A stretch of 64,000 nt of DNA from Leucobacter sp. Ag1 (GTDB lineage: Bacteria; Actinomycetota; Actinomycetes; Actinomycetales; Microbacteriaceae), in assembly GCF_000980875.1 (NCBI RefSeq), contig NZ_LAYO01000101.1, forward strand, positions 1 through 64,000, read 5' to 3'. Positions within the stretch are counted from its first letter, which is position 1; every line of letters begins with the position of its first letter. Below the pieces are notes generated by a model. It saw only the letters and a list, made by a program, of their open reading frames with translations, ran no database searches and was not told where the DNA came from. Both the position numbers and the translations under genes were made by a program. Shown piece by piece: positions 8,656 through 14,816 of the stretch.

Positions 8656-9300
8656 TCAGACGTCCCAGCCGCCGCCGTCGTCCCAGCCACCGCCATCCCA
8701 GCCGCCGCCGTCCTGCGCGGCCTGGTCGGCGGCTCCCTGGTCGTACGCGGCCTGTTCGGCATCGGCCTGGGACTCGCCCTGCGCGTCGGCGTTCTGCGCG
8801 CCGTCGCCGGCGAACAGGTTCGAGATGCTCGACGCGAGCAGTACGCCGCCGGCGACGCCGAGCGCCCCGGCCGCGGCGGTGCGGAGGAAGCTGCCGCCTC
8901 CGCTCGCGGCGGGGGCGCCCAGGACGGGACCGGGGGTCCCCTGCTGCGGCTGGGCGGGTCCGGCCGCAGCAGGGGACGCCTGCTGGGCGTACGCGGGGCC
9001 CTGGCGCGGTGCCGGTGCCTCCGGCTCGCCTCCGCCGAACAGGCTGTCGAGGAAGCCTCGGCGCGGTGCCGGTTCGGCGCGCGCTTCGAGTTCGCGTTCC
9101 AGCTCGGCGATCCGATCCTGCGAGACCCGCATGGCCTGTTCCTGCAGCAGCACGGCCTGGACGAGGACGTAGAGCGAGTCCGGCTGACGGCCGATCTGCT
9201 CGAAGATCAGCCGTTCGGCGTCGGGGTCCTTCGTGGCGGGTCCGGCGGCGCGGATGCGATCGGCCAGGTCGGTGATGAGACGGGTGTCTGCGGCGTCCAT
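8656..9300 (-). CDS. DUF2076 domain-containing protein
   Basis: The 214-aa protein starts at ATG 9300 after AAAGGA. The N-terminal 80 residues are helical and charged (DTRLITDLADRIR, QRDSRIAELERELEARAE-like coiled coil) as in DUF2076. A Pro/Ala/Gln-rich linker follows, then a short hydrophobic stretch (about 140-165). The C-terminus is acidic, with repeated Gly-Gly-Trp-Asp units. No enzymatic function is known for the family; it is often called a periplasmic or surface-associated protein. Confidence 0.75.
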   Translation of the reverse strand: MDAADTRLITDLADRIRAAGPATKDPDAERLIFEQIGRQPDSLYVLVQAVLLQEQAMRVSQDRIAELERELEARAEPAPRRGFLDSLFGGGEPEAPAPRQGPAYAQQASPAAAGPAQPQQGTPGPVLGAPAASGGGSFLRTAAAGALGVAGGVLLASSISNLFAGDGAQNADAQGESQADAEQAAYDQGAADQAAQDGGGWDGGGWDDGGGWDV

Positions 9301-9502
9301 GGGGGTCCTTTCTCGGCGGCGGCCCGTGCGCTCGCGCGCTCCGGGTGCTCTCGTCGGTGGGCTCCTCCACGCTAGGAAGCGCGGCTTTGCCCGGGCCGAG
9401 AGGATGCTGCGGAGCGGCTGCGAGCCGCGCGAAGTTTGTTGCCTGGGCACCGCGCGGACCGGTCGGCGTGGTGCTCCGGCACCGCGCGGACTCCGGCGAC
9501 GC

Positions 9503-9823
9503 TCAGCGCGAGAGCGCCTGGTCGATCTGCGCGGCGAACGCGGCCGGGGGCATCGCGCCGGTGAAACCGTCGAGTACGCGATCGCCCTGCTGCACCACGA
9601 ACGACGGCACCGCGGTCACCCGGTAGCTCGCAGCGAGCTCGGGGTGCGCGTCGATGTCGACGCGGGCGACCTCGACCCGATCCTCGTGCTCGGCCGCGAA
9701 GCGATCGACGATCGGGATCATGGCACGGCAGGGCGCGCACCATTCGGTCCAGAACTGGATGAGGACGGGGCGGTCGCCGTCGAGCGCGGTCTGCAGCGTG
9801 GTCGCGGTGGCTTCGAAGGTCAT
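9503..9823 (-). CDS. Thioredoxin-like protein
   Basis: The 106-aa single-domain thioredoxin fold contains the active site WCAPC (about residues 28-32, inside FWTEWCAPCRAM) and the cis-proline segment AVPSFVV. The usual active site is WCGPC; Ala replacing Gly may shift redox potential. The start at 9823 gives a normal thioredoxin length with a purine-rich GAGAGGG upstream. An 18-nt G tract begins 17 nt upstream of the start codon and could affect its promoter or leader. Confidence 0.9.
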   Translation of the reverse strand: MTFEATATTLQTALDGDRPVLIQFWTEWCAPCRAMIPIVDRFAAEHEDRVEVARVDIDAHPELAASYRVTAVPSFVVQQGDRVLDGFTGAMPPAAFAAQIDQALSR

Positions 9824-9840
9824 GGAGGAGCCCTCTCTTC

Positions 9841-9858
9841 GGGGGGGGGGGGGGGGGG
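9841..9858. repeat. Poly-G homopolymer (18 nt)
   Basis: Eighteen consecutive G residues (C on the coding strand of the thioredoxin gene) lie just upstream of its ribosome site. A tract of this length is prone to slippage, or to sequencing error. Confidence 0.95.
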
Positions 9859-9988
9859 AGGGTCCAGCATCGCGATGCCCGCACCGCTCGGCAATCGGAT
9901 TTGCCCCATCGGCAAAGGGGGCGCGAAGCGGGGAATTCGCGGGCCGGGGCGGGCGTTGGGGTCCCGTTCCTCCGGCAGAATCGAACGC

Positions 9989-10483
9989 ATGACGATGGAG
10001 GTCCTGACGGTGCGGCCCGACGACGCCGAGGCGGTCGTGCTGATCCGCGACTACCTGAGCGATGTCGTCGCGCGCTGGTGGGGGAGGCCTGCCGAAGCGC
10101 ACGAGGTCGATCGCGCCGTCCGCGAGGAGCCGGCGGACGGGCTCAGTGAACCGGCCGGGATCCTGCTGATCGCGCGCATCGACGGGGCGGCCGTCGGCAT
10201 GGCCGGCCTGAGATTCCCGGGCGACGGGACCGCGGAACTCACGAAGGTGTTCGCCCGCCCTTCCGCACGCGGTCGCGGGGTGGCATCCGCGCTGCTCGAT
10301 CGTCTCGAGGCGGAAGCCCGGGCACGAGGAATGCGGGAAGTGCGGCTCGAGACCCGGAGCGACCTCGTCGAGGCCTGCCGGATGTACGAGCGTCGCGGCT
10401 ATGCGCCCGTCGCGCCGTTCAGCGATTCGCCGTACTGCGACCGCTGGTACGCGCTGCCCTTCGCGGCGGCGCCGGAGGAATGA
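9989..10483 (+). CDS. GNAT-family N-acetyltransferase
   Basis: The 164-aa acetyltransferase has the acetyl-CoA-binding motif RPSARGRGVASALLDRLEAEA (Q/RxxGxG/A form) at about residues 87-107 and a following beta strand VRLETRSD. The C-terminal YERRGYAPVAPF segment is typical of the family. The substrate is unknown. The start at 9989 lacks an obvious ribosome site, so the message may have a very short leader. It converges on the DUF4190 gene across a perfect hairpin. Confidence 0.9.
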   Translation: MTMEVLTVRPDDAEAVVLIRDYLSDVVARWWGRPAEAHEVDRAVREEPADGLSEPAGILLIARIDGAAVGMAGLRFPGDGTAELTKVFARPSARGRGVASALLDRLEAEARARGMREVRLETRSDLVEACRMYERRGYAPVAPFSDSPYCDRWYALPFAAAPEE

Positions 10484-10523
10484 CGGGCCGGCTCGCAGTT
10501 TTCGGCATCCGCTGTTCTGCAAG

Positions 10524-10567
10524 AACGGGGAGGCCCCCACCGCTTCGGCGGTGGGGGCCTCCCCGTT
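10524..10567. terminator. Bidirectional hairpin terminator
   Basis: A perfect 20-bp stem (10524-10543 with 10548-10567) is closed by a stable TTCG tetraloop. It lies between the convergent GNAT and DUF4190 genes and ends in a short T run on each side. Confidence 0.88.
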
Positions 10568-10582
10568 GCTGCATGCGAATGC

Positions 10583-11122
10583 TCAGTAGGAGCTGTTCAT
10601 CACGCTCGTCATGATGATGACGCCGATGATCGAGCTCGACAGCGAGCAGAGGATGCCGATGGCGCCCGTGATGATGCCGGTGAGCGCCATCCCCTTCGAC
10701 TGGCCCTTGCGCAGGGCGAGGATGCCGAGGACGAGGGCGGTGATGCTCGCGCCCCAGCCGAGGATCGCGATGAGCCAGGCGACGAGCAGCGAGGCGATGC
10801 CGAGGATCATGCTCGTGATCGCCATGCCGTTCGAGGCAGAGGCGGGCGCCGTGTAGGACGCGGTGTAGGTCGGAGCCTGCGGAGCCGCGGGTGCGCCGTA
10901 GGCAGGGACGCCGGCCGCGGGTGCACCGTAGGCCGGAGCCGCGGGGGCCGCGGGCGCGGCGTAGGCCGGCGCCTGCGGTGCTGCGGGAGCCTGGTACGCG
11001 GGAGCCTGGGTCTCGGGCGCCTGCGGTGCCGCGGTCTCCTGCGGCTGCGGGGTGGCCGGATCCTGCGGGGGAACCGGAGGCTGGTCTGCGGGCTGCTGGC
11101 CGTTCGGCTGCGTGTCTGACAT
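10583..11122 (-). CDS. DUF4190 domain membrane protein
   Basis: The 179-aa protein has a long N-terminal Pro/Ala/Gln/Tyr-rich region (about residues 1-100, repeated APAYGAPA units). Two hydrophobic segments follow, with the DUF4190 signature MAITSMILGIASLL and a Gly-rich turn LALRKGQSKGMALTGI. This layout, a low-complexity cytoplasmic tail and a helical hairpin in the membrane, is common in actinobacteria; the function is unknown. Confidence 0.85.
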   Translation of the reverse strand: MSDTQPNGQQPADQPPVPPQDPATPQPQETAAPQAPETQAPAYQAPAAPQAPAYAAPAAPAAPAYGAPAAGVPAYGAPAAPQAPTYTASYTAPASASNGMAITSMILGIASLLVAWLIAILGWGASITALVLGILALRKGQSKGMALTGIITGAIGILCSLSSSIIGVIIMTSVMNSSY

Positions 11123-11225
11123 ATTCGCTCTTTCGGGGGGGATGGTGGTTCGGATGTGCGATCGCCGGGCGACCGCGCCCGTTCAGCCTATGCGCAGGTG
11201 CCGACGTTCGACCCCGGGAACGACG

Positions 11226-11256
11226 AAACCCCCGCCGCTTTCGCGACGGGGGTTTT
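11226..11256 (-). terminator. Host terminator that originally followed tRNA-Arg
   Basis: The stem AAACCCCCG/CGGGGGTTT with an inner CGC/GCG pair and TTTC loop has a T run on either strand. It abuts the left attachment core. Before integration it would have lain directly downstream of the tRNA-Arg 3' end (minus strand). Confidence 0.75.
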
Positions 11257-11258
11257 CT

Positions 11259-11300
11259 CTGCGCGCCCCGAGGGATTCGAACCCCCGACCTTCTGATCCG
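11259..11300. repeat. attL core (42-bp direct repeat)
   Basis: These 42 bases are identical to 51889-51930. They contain the T-arm, acceptor 3' strand and part of the anticodon arm of the tRNA gene, but the 5' half is absent here, so this copy is only the leftover tRNA 3' end. Confidence 0.95.
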
Positions 11301-11310
11301 GCAGGACGGA

Positions 11311-11420
11311 AGATCGGCGGAATCCCGCGGCGTCGGTGAAAGTCGGTGAAGATCGGCACAGCGCGAGCAAAATCGGGCGCTGATCAGGCGATGCGCTGAA
11401 CTCGGATCGGTGCGCATCGG
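11311..11420. repeat. Short direct repeats near attL (possible integrase arm sites)
   Basis: TCGGTGAA occurs twice in tandem (11333-11340 and 11343-11350), followed by ATCGGCAC. Further ATCGGTGCGC/ATCGGTC-like copies continue to about 11450. Such repeats beside a phage attachment core are expected for arm-type integrase sites. No gene is seen in 11301-11478. Confidence 0.4.
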
Positions 11421-11478
11421 TCAGGCTCGGTCGATGCACATCGGCCATGCTGTCTGAATCCTGCCGAGAGATGAGCCA

Positions 11479-11634
11479 ATGGACGATGAGACCTGCCCCT
11501 ACGACCCGCACCTCGAGCACGACCCCCGCTGCGAGGGCGCGCCGGCCTGGTGTTCGTCGTGCTGGCGGCATGGTCTGCTCTGGGAAGAGTGGATCTGGCG
11601 TTGCGATTGGTGCGGTCATCTCGTAACTGGCTGA
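11479..11634 (+). CDS. Small cysteine-rich zinc-ribbon-like protein (51 aa)
   Basis: An ATG at 11479 opens a 51-codon frame ending at TGA 11634, with GAGAG just upstream. The protein has five Cys in CxxC-like pairs (WCSSCW and RCDWCG) plus His and Asp near the N-terminus (TCPYDPH). This strongly suggests a structural zinc site. It is the leftmost plus-strand gene of the prophage and precedes the LexA box. No specific function is recognised. Confidence 0.6.
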   Translation: MDDETCPYDPHLEHDPRCEGAPAWCSSCWRHGLLWEEWIWRCDWCGHLVTG

Positions 11635-11658
11635 TGTCGGATCCGCGACGTACCCTGT

Positions 11659-11674
11659 TCGAACACATCTTCGA
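11659..11674. promoter_or_regulatory. LexA/SOS box
   Basis: TCGAACACATCTTCGA matches the actinobacterial LexA palindrome (TCGAAC-N4-GTTCGA) at 11 of the 12 arm positions. It lies 20 bp before the start of the small gene at 11694 and upstream of the SRAP gene, so this short plus-strand operon is probably induced by DNA damage. Confidence 0.7.
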
Positions 11675-11693
11675 GTGGAGGGGGCTGGTTGTG

Positions 11694-11996
11694 ATGATCC
11701 AGATCGAGGCCGACACATGGGTCGTGATGCGCGAGCACGCGCAGCGCCCGAAAGCCGTCATCCAGGGCTTCAAGAACACGGCCGGCGAGGCTCGCTTCAT
11801 GGTGCTCATCTGGGACCCGATCCGATCGAAGCGGCGGCTGGTCGACGTCCACGAGACGTTGCAGGCGGCCGAGGACTCTGTGCCGTGGCCGACCGGGCCG
11901 ACGGGAGATGGCTACGCGGGCGCGACCTTCGACCGCGCCGAGCAGGCGCGCAAGATCGCCGAGCGCGCCGCCGTGAAGCGCGCGCAGCGAGGGTAG
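11694..11996 (+). CDS. Phage hypothetical protein, LexA-box controlled
   Basis: The 100-aa soluble protein begins MIQIEADTWVVMREH; I do not recognise a family. The ATG at 11694 is preceded by GTG at 11691, and GGAGGG lies 8-11 nt upstream, so either could be used. The C-terminus is basic (KIAERAAVKRAQRG). The middle resembles a small mixed alpha/beta fold (ARFMVLIWDPIRSKRRLVDVH). It is the first gene after the SOS box and lies 32 bp before the SRAP gene, so a DNA-repair-linked role is possible, but this is context only. Confidence 0.65.
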   Translation: MIQIEADTWVVMREHAQRPKAVIQGFKNTAGEARFMVLIWDPIRSKRRLVDVHETLQAAEDSVPWPTGPTGDGYAGATFDRAEQARKIAERAAVKRAQRG

Positions 11997-12028
11997 CGGC
12001 CACTCGGCGTCGGTTCTACGATGAGGCC

Positions 12029-12682
12029 ATGTGCTCGAGCTACGGGCTCGGTGGAGCCCTGCATCCACTCCCTGACGACGCGGTGATCCTGGACGACAAA
12101 GCCGTCGATACCGAGGTGCGCGCGTGGATGCGTGACGGGAGCGGCGGGGCGAAGATCACTGGCCCGCGCGCGAAGAACTACAACCCGATCGTGCGCGGCC
12201 TCGAGCACGACGTCGAGCTCGCCTGGTGGTGGCTCTGGCTCGGCGGCGCGAAGGCGAAGTTCTCCGCGTTCAACTCGCGCGACGACATGCTCGTGCGCCG
12301 TTGGCGCAAGCACTTCCAGCACCGCGTGCTGCTGCCTGCGAACCACTACGACGAGGGCGGCAAGGTCTGGGCGCTGCCCGGCGACGAGCCGTTCATGATC
12401 GCCGCGATCACCGCGCCCCGCGAGTCCGACGACGACGGGCCCGAGCTCAGCTACTCGATGGTGACCCGGCTCGGTGTCGGCGAGGCGTCGTCCGTGATCG
12501 CGAAGATCAGCGGCGAGCCGCGCATGCCGCTCGTGATCCCCGCCGACATGTGGGACGAGTGGCTCGACCCGGCTGTGCCGGGCGACGCTGAACTCGTGGC
12601 GCGCGTGCAGCTCGCCTCCGAGGAGATGTCGCGCGCGATGACCGCCGGCGGGGCGCCCGGCGTCGAGCCGTCGCTGTTCTGA
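12029..12682 (+). CDS. SRAP (YedK/HMCES-like) DNA-crosslink protein
   Basis: The 217-aa protein begins Met-Cys, as in the SOS-response-associated peptidase family, where Cys2 forms a covalent bond with abasic sites in single-stranded DNA. Other family positions are visible: an Asn-Ser-Arg triad (residues 82-84, FSAFNSRDD) and an acidic position in HYDEGG (Glu109). The conserved C-terminal RMP (165-167) is present, but the family His just before it appears replaced (SGEPRMP). The start at 12029 is required to put Cys at position 2. Together with the LexA box upstream it may protect phage or host DNA during SOS induction. Confidence 0.85.
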   Translation: MCSSYGLGGALHPLPDDAVILDDKAVDTEVRAWMRDGSGGAKITGPRAKNYNPIVRGLEHDVELAWWWLWLGGAKAKFSAFNSRDDMLVRRWRKHFQHRVLLPANHYDEGGKVWALPGDEPFMIAAITAPRESDDDGPELSYSMVTRLGVGEASSVIAKISGEPRMPLVIPADMWDEWLDPAVPGDAELVARVQLASEEMSRAMTAGGAPGVEPSLF

Positions 12683-12909
12683 TGCCGCGCTACATCGTCG
12701 CCGAGCACTTCGACCCGGAGACCGCGGGCGCGACGCCGGATCCCGGCGAAGATGGCGAGGCCGCGCACTTCTGGGACGACGGCAGTCTGCGCTCCATCGT
12801 GCACGAGGTCGAAGCCGAGACCGCGTTCGCCGCGCTCGAGCAGATCGAGCGGCGCAGCACGGCGGCGGATCCGAGCCCGGACCGGTACGAGGTGGTCCTG
12901 CTCGAGTAG
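12682..12909 (+). CDS. Small phage protein (75 aa)
   Basis: The 75-aa acidic protein has its ATG overlapping the SRAP stop (TGATG), so it is probably translated with it. It starts MPRYIVAEHFDP and ends VVLLE. No motif or membrane segment is recognised. It is the last gene of the plus-strand left-arm operon and converges with the gene at 12920. Confidence 0.65.
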   Translation: MPRYIVAEHFDPETAGATPDPGEDGEAAHFWDDGSLRSIVHEVEAETAFAALEQIERRSTAADPSPDRYEVVLLE

Positions 12910-12919
12910 CGGGCTCCGG

Positions 12920-13195
12920 CTATGCGGGGCGGACGGAGAGCAGCTGATACCCCTCGGGCACCGCGGCGACGACCGCGGTGTAGTCGGCGCCTTCGACCTC
13001 TTCGAGGCCGTCGCGGCGCGCGATCGTCGCCACCGACCGCAGCGTCGTCTCGTGCTTCGACATCTCGACCGGGATCACGGTCGGCAGCCAGCCCTCGGGC
13101 GTTTGCTCGGCGACGAGCTGCGCGACCTCCTCGATGCCCTCACCCTCGACGCTGACAGTGCGGGTTTCGACGGGGCGGATCAGTCCAATGAGCAT
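12920..13195 (-). CDS. Small phage protein (91 aa)
   Basis: The 91-aa protein (MLIGLIRPVETRTVSVEG) with alternating hydrophobic beta strands and one helix may be a small ferredoxin-like fold. I see no diagnostic motif. It is on the minus strand but lies past the terminator at 13224-13259, so it is either read through from the lysis genes or has its own promoter. Confidence 0.55.
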   Translation of the reverse strand: MLIGLIRPVETRTVSVEGEGIEEVAQLVAEQTPEGWLPTVIPVEMSKHETTLRSVATIARRDGLEEVEGADYTAVVAAVPEGYQLLSVRPA

Positions 13196-13223
13196 GCTCC
13201 GAGGCTACCGTCCGGGTACGACG

Positions 13224-13259
13224 AAAAGACCCCCGCGCCGCCGAAGCGGTGCGGGGGTC
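13224..13259 (-). terminator. Rho-independent terminator of the late operon
   Basis: The stem GACCCCCGC...GCGGGGGTC with a CGAA-type loop is followed on the minus strand by TTTT. It sits directly downstream of the last lysis gene and probably ends the long leftward late transcript. Confidence 0.8.
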
Positions 13260-13273
13260 TGCTGGTGGTGCTG

Positions 13274-13612
13274 CTATTCGTGCGCGGCGAGGCGTCGTTC
13301 GCGGCGGGTGCCGGGGCCGGGAGCGTAGCTCGGGGTGCGCGGGGATCCGAGGAGCCATTCGAGCTTCGGCCAGCGGTCGCCGAAACGTCGCACCAGCCAG
13401 TAGTAGAGCGTGATGACACCGGCGGTCACGACTGACTGCACGATGACGAGCACCGAGACGCCGACCATGCCGGCCTCGGCGAAGATGCCGTCGAGCCACG
13501 CAATCGCCGCGGCGACCGTGGGCACTGCGGCGATCAGGCGGGCGAGCAGCACGCCCACGAGCGCGGGGGTGAAGGTTCGGATCAGGCCGGCGGCCTTGTC
13601 CTTCTGGTCCAT
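13274..13612 (-). CDS. Holin-like membrane protein
   Basis: The 112-aa protein has two hydrophobic segments (about residues 14-40 and 48-72: LVGVLLARLIAAVP and VGVSVLVIVQSVVTAGVITLYYW) and a basic C-terminal tail (RRERRLAAHE). Size, topology and position beside the endolysin support a holin, a membrane pore former that times lysis. AAAGGA precedes the start at 13612, which overlaps the upstream stop by one base. It is the terminal gene of the late operon. Confidence 0.68.
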   Translation of the reverse strand: MDQKDKAAGLIRTFTPALVGVLLARLIAAVPTVAAAIAWLDGIFAEAGMVGVSVLVIVQSVVTAGVITLYYWLVRRFGDRWPKLEWLLGSPRTPSYAPGPGTRRERRLAAHE

Positions 13613-13986
13613 CAGGTGTCCTTTCGAGGGTCCATCGTGTCTTCGATGCGGTCGGCGAGTTCGCGGTCCGCGCGTTCCTGTTCGCGTGACCATTCGGCCG
13701 ACCATGCGAGGTGCGCGGCGAGCTGCTGCGCGTGGCCGTCGACGCGGTCTTCGACGCGACCGACTTGCTTCTGCAAGCCGCGGAGCGTCTCCATGACCTC
13801 GTCGTGCCGGTCGTCCTGCTCCTCGCGCATGTTGATCGGGGTGCCGTCTGGATGCTTGTGGTCGTTCTCGACCTGATCCCGGATCCGCTCGACCTTTTTC
13901 ACGAGGATGAGCCCGATCGCGCCGACGATAGCGACCGCGACGGATCCGGCGGCAGTGAGCGCCGCGACGATCACGGCCTCGCTCAT
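13612..13986 (-). CDS. DUF2746-like membrane-anchored phage protein
   Basis: The 124-aa protein has one N-terminal transmembrane helix (about residues 5-28, AVIVAALTAAGSVAVAIVGA) and a long charged helical region with a coiled-coil look (LRGLQKQVGRVEDRVDGHAQQL). This arrangement resembles DUF2746 proteins of actinophages, which sit in lysis cassettes. It may act as a second holin or holin regulator. The start overlaps the endolysin stop as ATGA. Confidence 0.65.
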   Translation of the reverse strand: MSEAVIVAALTAAGSVAVAIVGAIGLILVKKVERIRDQVENDHKHPDGTPINMREEQDDRHDEVMETLRGLQKQVGRVEDRVDGHAQQLAAHLAWSAEWSREQERADRELADRIEDTMDPRKDT

Positions 13987-14615
13987 CGCTCCTTGCCGAC
14001 GAGTGCCTTCATCGCGTCAGGCCCCTCCTGCGTGAGCGGGAGCTTCAGCCCGGCGGCAGCGTACGCGCGCTGCGTCACGGTCCACTGCAGCGACGTGAGC
14101 GCCCGAGCTTTGCCAGTCTGCGGAGAGTATGCGTAGACCGTGGCCTTCGGGTCGCGGCGAATGAAGATGGTCATGTCGTCCTCCTCGGACGTCGGGGCCG
14201 CGGGCGCGGCCGGGTTGGGGTTCGGGACCAGGAAGCCGAGCACGTTCGCGTCGCGCGTGCGGGTGTAGCGGCCGACGAACCGCCGGCCAGCGTTCTGCTC
14301 CATCGTCGTGAAGCTGCCATCCGGGTTGACGGCGGTCACGACGCCGATGTGCCCGTCTCGGGCGTCGTACATGCCGCCGCGGGCGACGAACAGGGCGCCC
14401 GGCTTCGGCGTATTCGACGGTGTGTAGGAGTCGCGGATCTGCGGGAGAGCCCCGCGTTCCGTCCACCACTGGTAGGCAGACGCGACGGGAACGAACTCGC
14501 CGCCGACGGTTTCCTCGTTGTAGAGGTTCGCCAACGCGACGCACTGGTCGTATCCGTGGTTCAGGATCTGGGTGTCGTTCGGGATCGCGGTGAACGCGGT
14601 CCAGGTGGTAGCCAT
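13983..14615 (-). CDS. Endolysin with CHAP amidase/peptidase domain
   Basis: The 210-aa protein has an N-terminal CHAP domain (about 10-130) with catalytic Cys25 (YDQCVALAN), His89 (DGHIGVV) and the polar pair Glu106/Asn108 (TMEQNAG). A Pro/Ala linker with TSEEDD follows. The C-terminal 60 residues may bind the cell wall. CHAP enzymes cut peptidoglycan amide bonds; no signal peptide is present, so export relies on the neighbouring holin-like proteins. The start at 14615 follows AAGGGCC; the frame continues upstream to 14723 but that part is arginine-rich and unlikely. Confidence 0.88.
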   Translation of the reverse strand: MATTWTAFTAIPNDTQILNHGYDQCVALANLYNEETVGGEFVPVASAYQWWTERGALPQIRDSYTPSNTPKPGALFVARGGMYDARDGHIGVVTAVNPDGSFTTMEQNAGRRFVGRYTRTRDANVLGFLVPNPNPAAPAAPTSEEDDMTIFIRRDPKATVYAYSPQTGKARALTSLQWTVTQRAYAAAGLKLPLTQEGPDAMKALVGKER

Positions 14616-14626
14616 GCGTGGCCCTT

Positions 14627-14809
14627 CTATGCAGGAGCCCCGCTCGGGGCGGGGCTCAGATCGGTGATCGTCTGCCCGCATGGGGCGCAGACGACGATCC
14701 AGTGCGGGTCTGCTGCGTCCCACGGGGAGACGATCGGGAGGCCCTCGTTCACACAGCCGGCCGTGCGGCAGACGGTGACGTAGAGCCCCGCGGTTGGTGA
14801 GTCGGACAT
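14627..14809 (-). CDS. Small cysteine-containing phage protein (60 aa)
   Basis: The 60-aa protein has two Cys pairs (CRTAGC near residue 14 and CAPC near residue 42), consistent with a compact zinc-binding fold. It lies between the tail-fibre gene and the endolysin in the late operon. The start at 14809 follows GGAG. No specific function is recognised. Confidence 0.6.
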   Translation of the reverse strand: MSDSPTAGLYVTVCRTAGCVNEGLPIVSPWDAADPHWIVVCAPCGQTITDLSPAPSGAPA

Positions 14810-14816
14810 GCTGCTC

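Noticed and set aside
11259-11300. A second tRNA gene at attL
   Set aside because: Only the 3' half of the tRNA is present; acceptor 5' strand and D-arm are missing.
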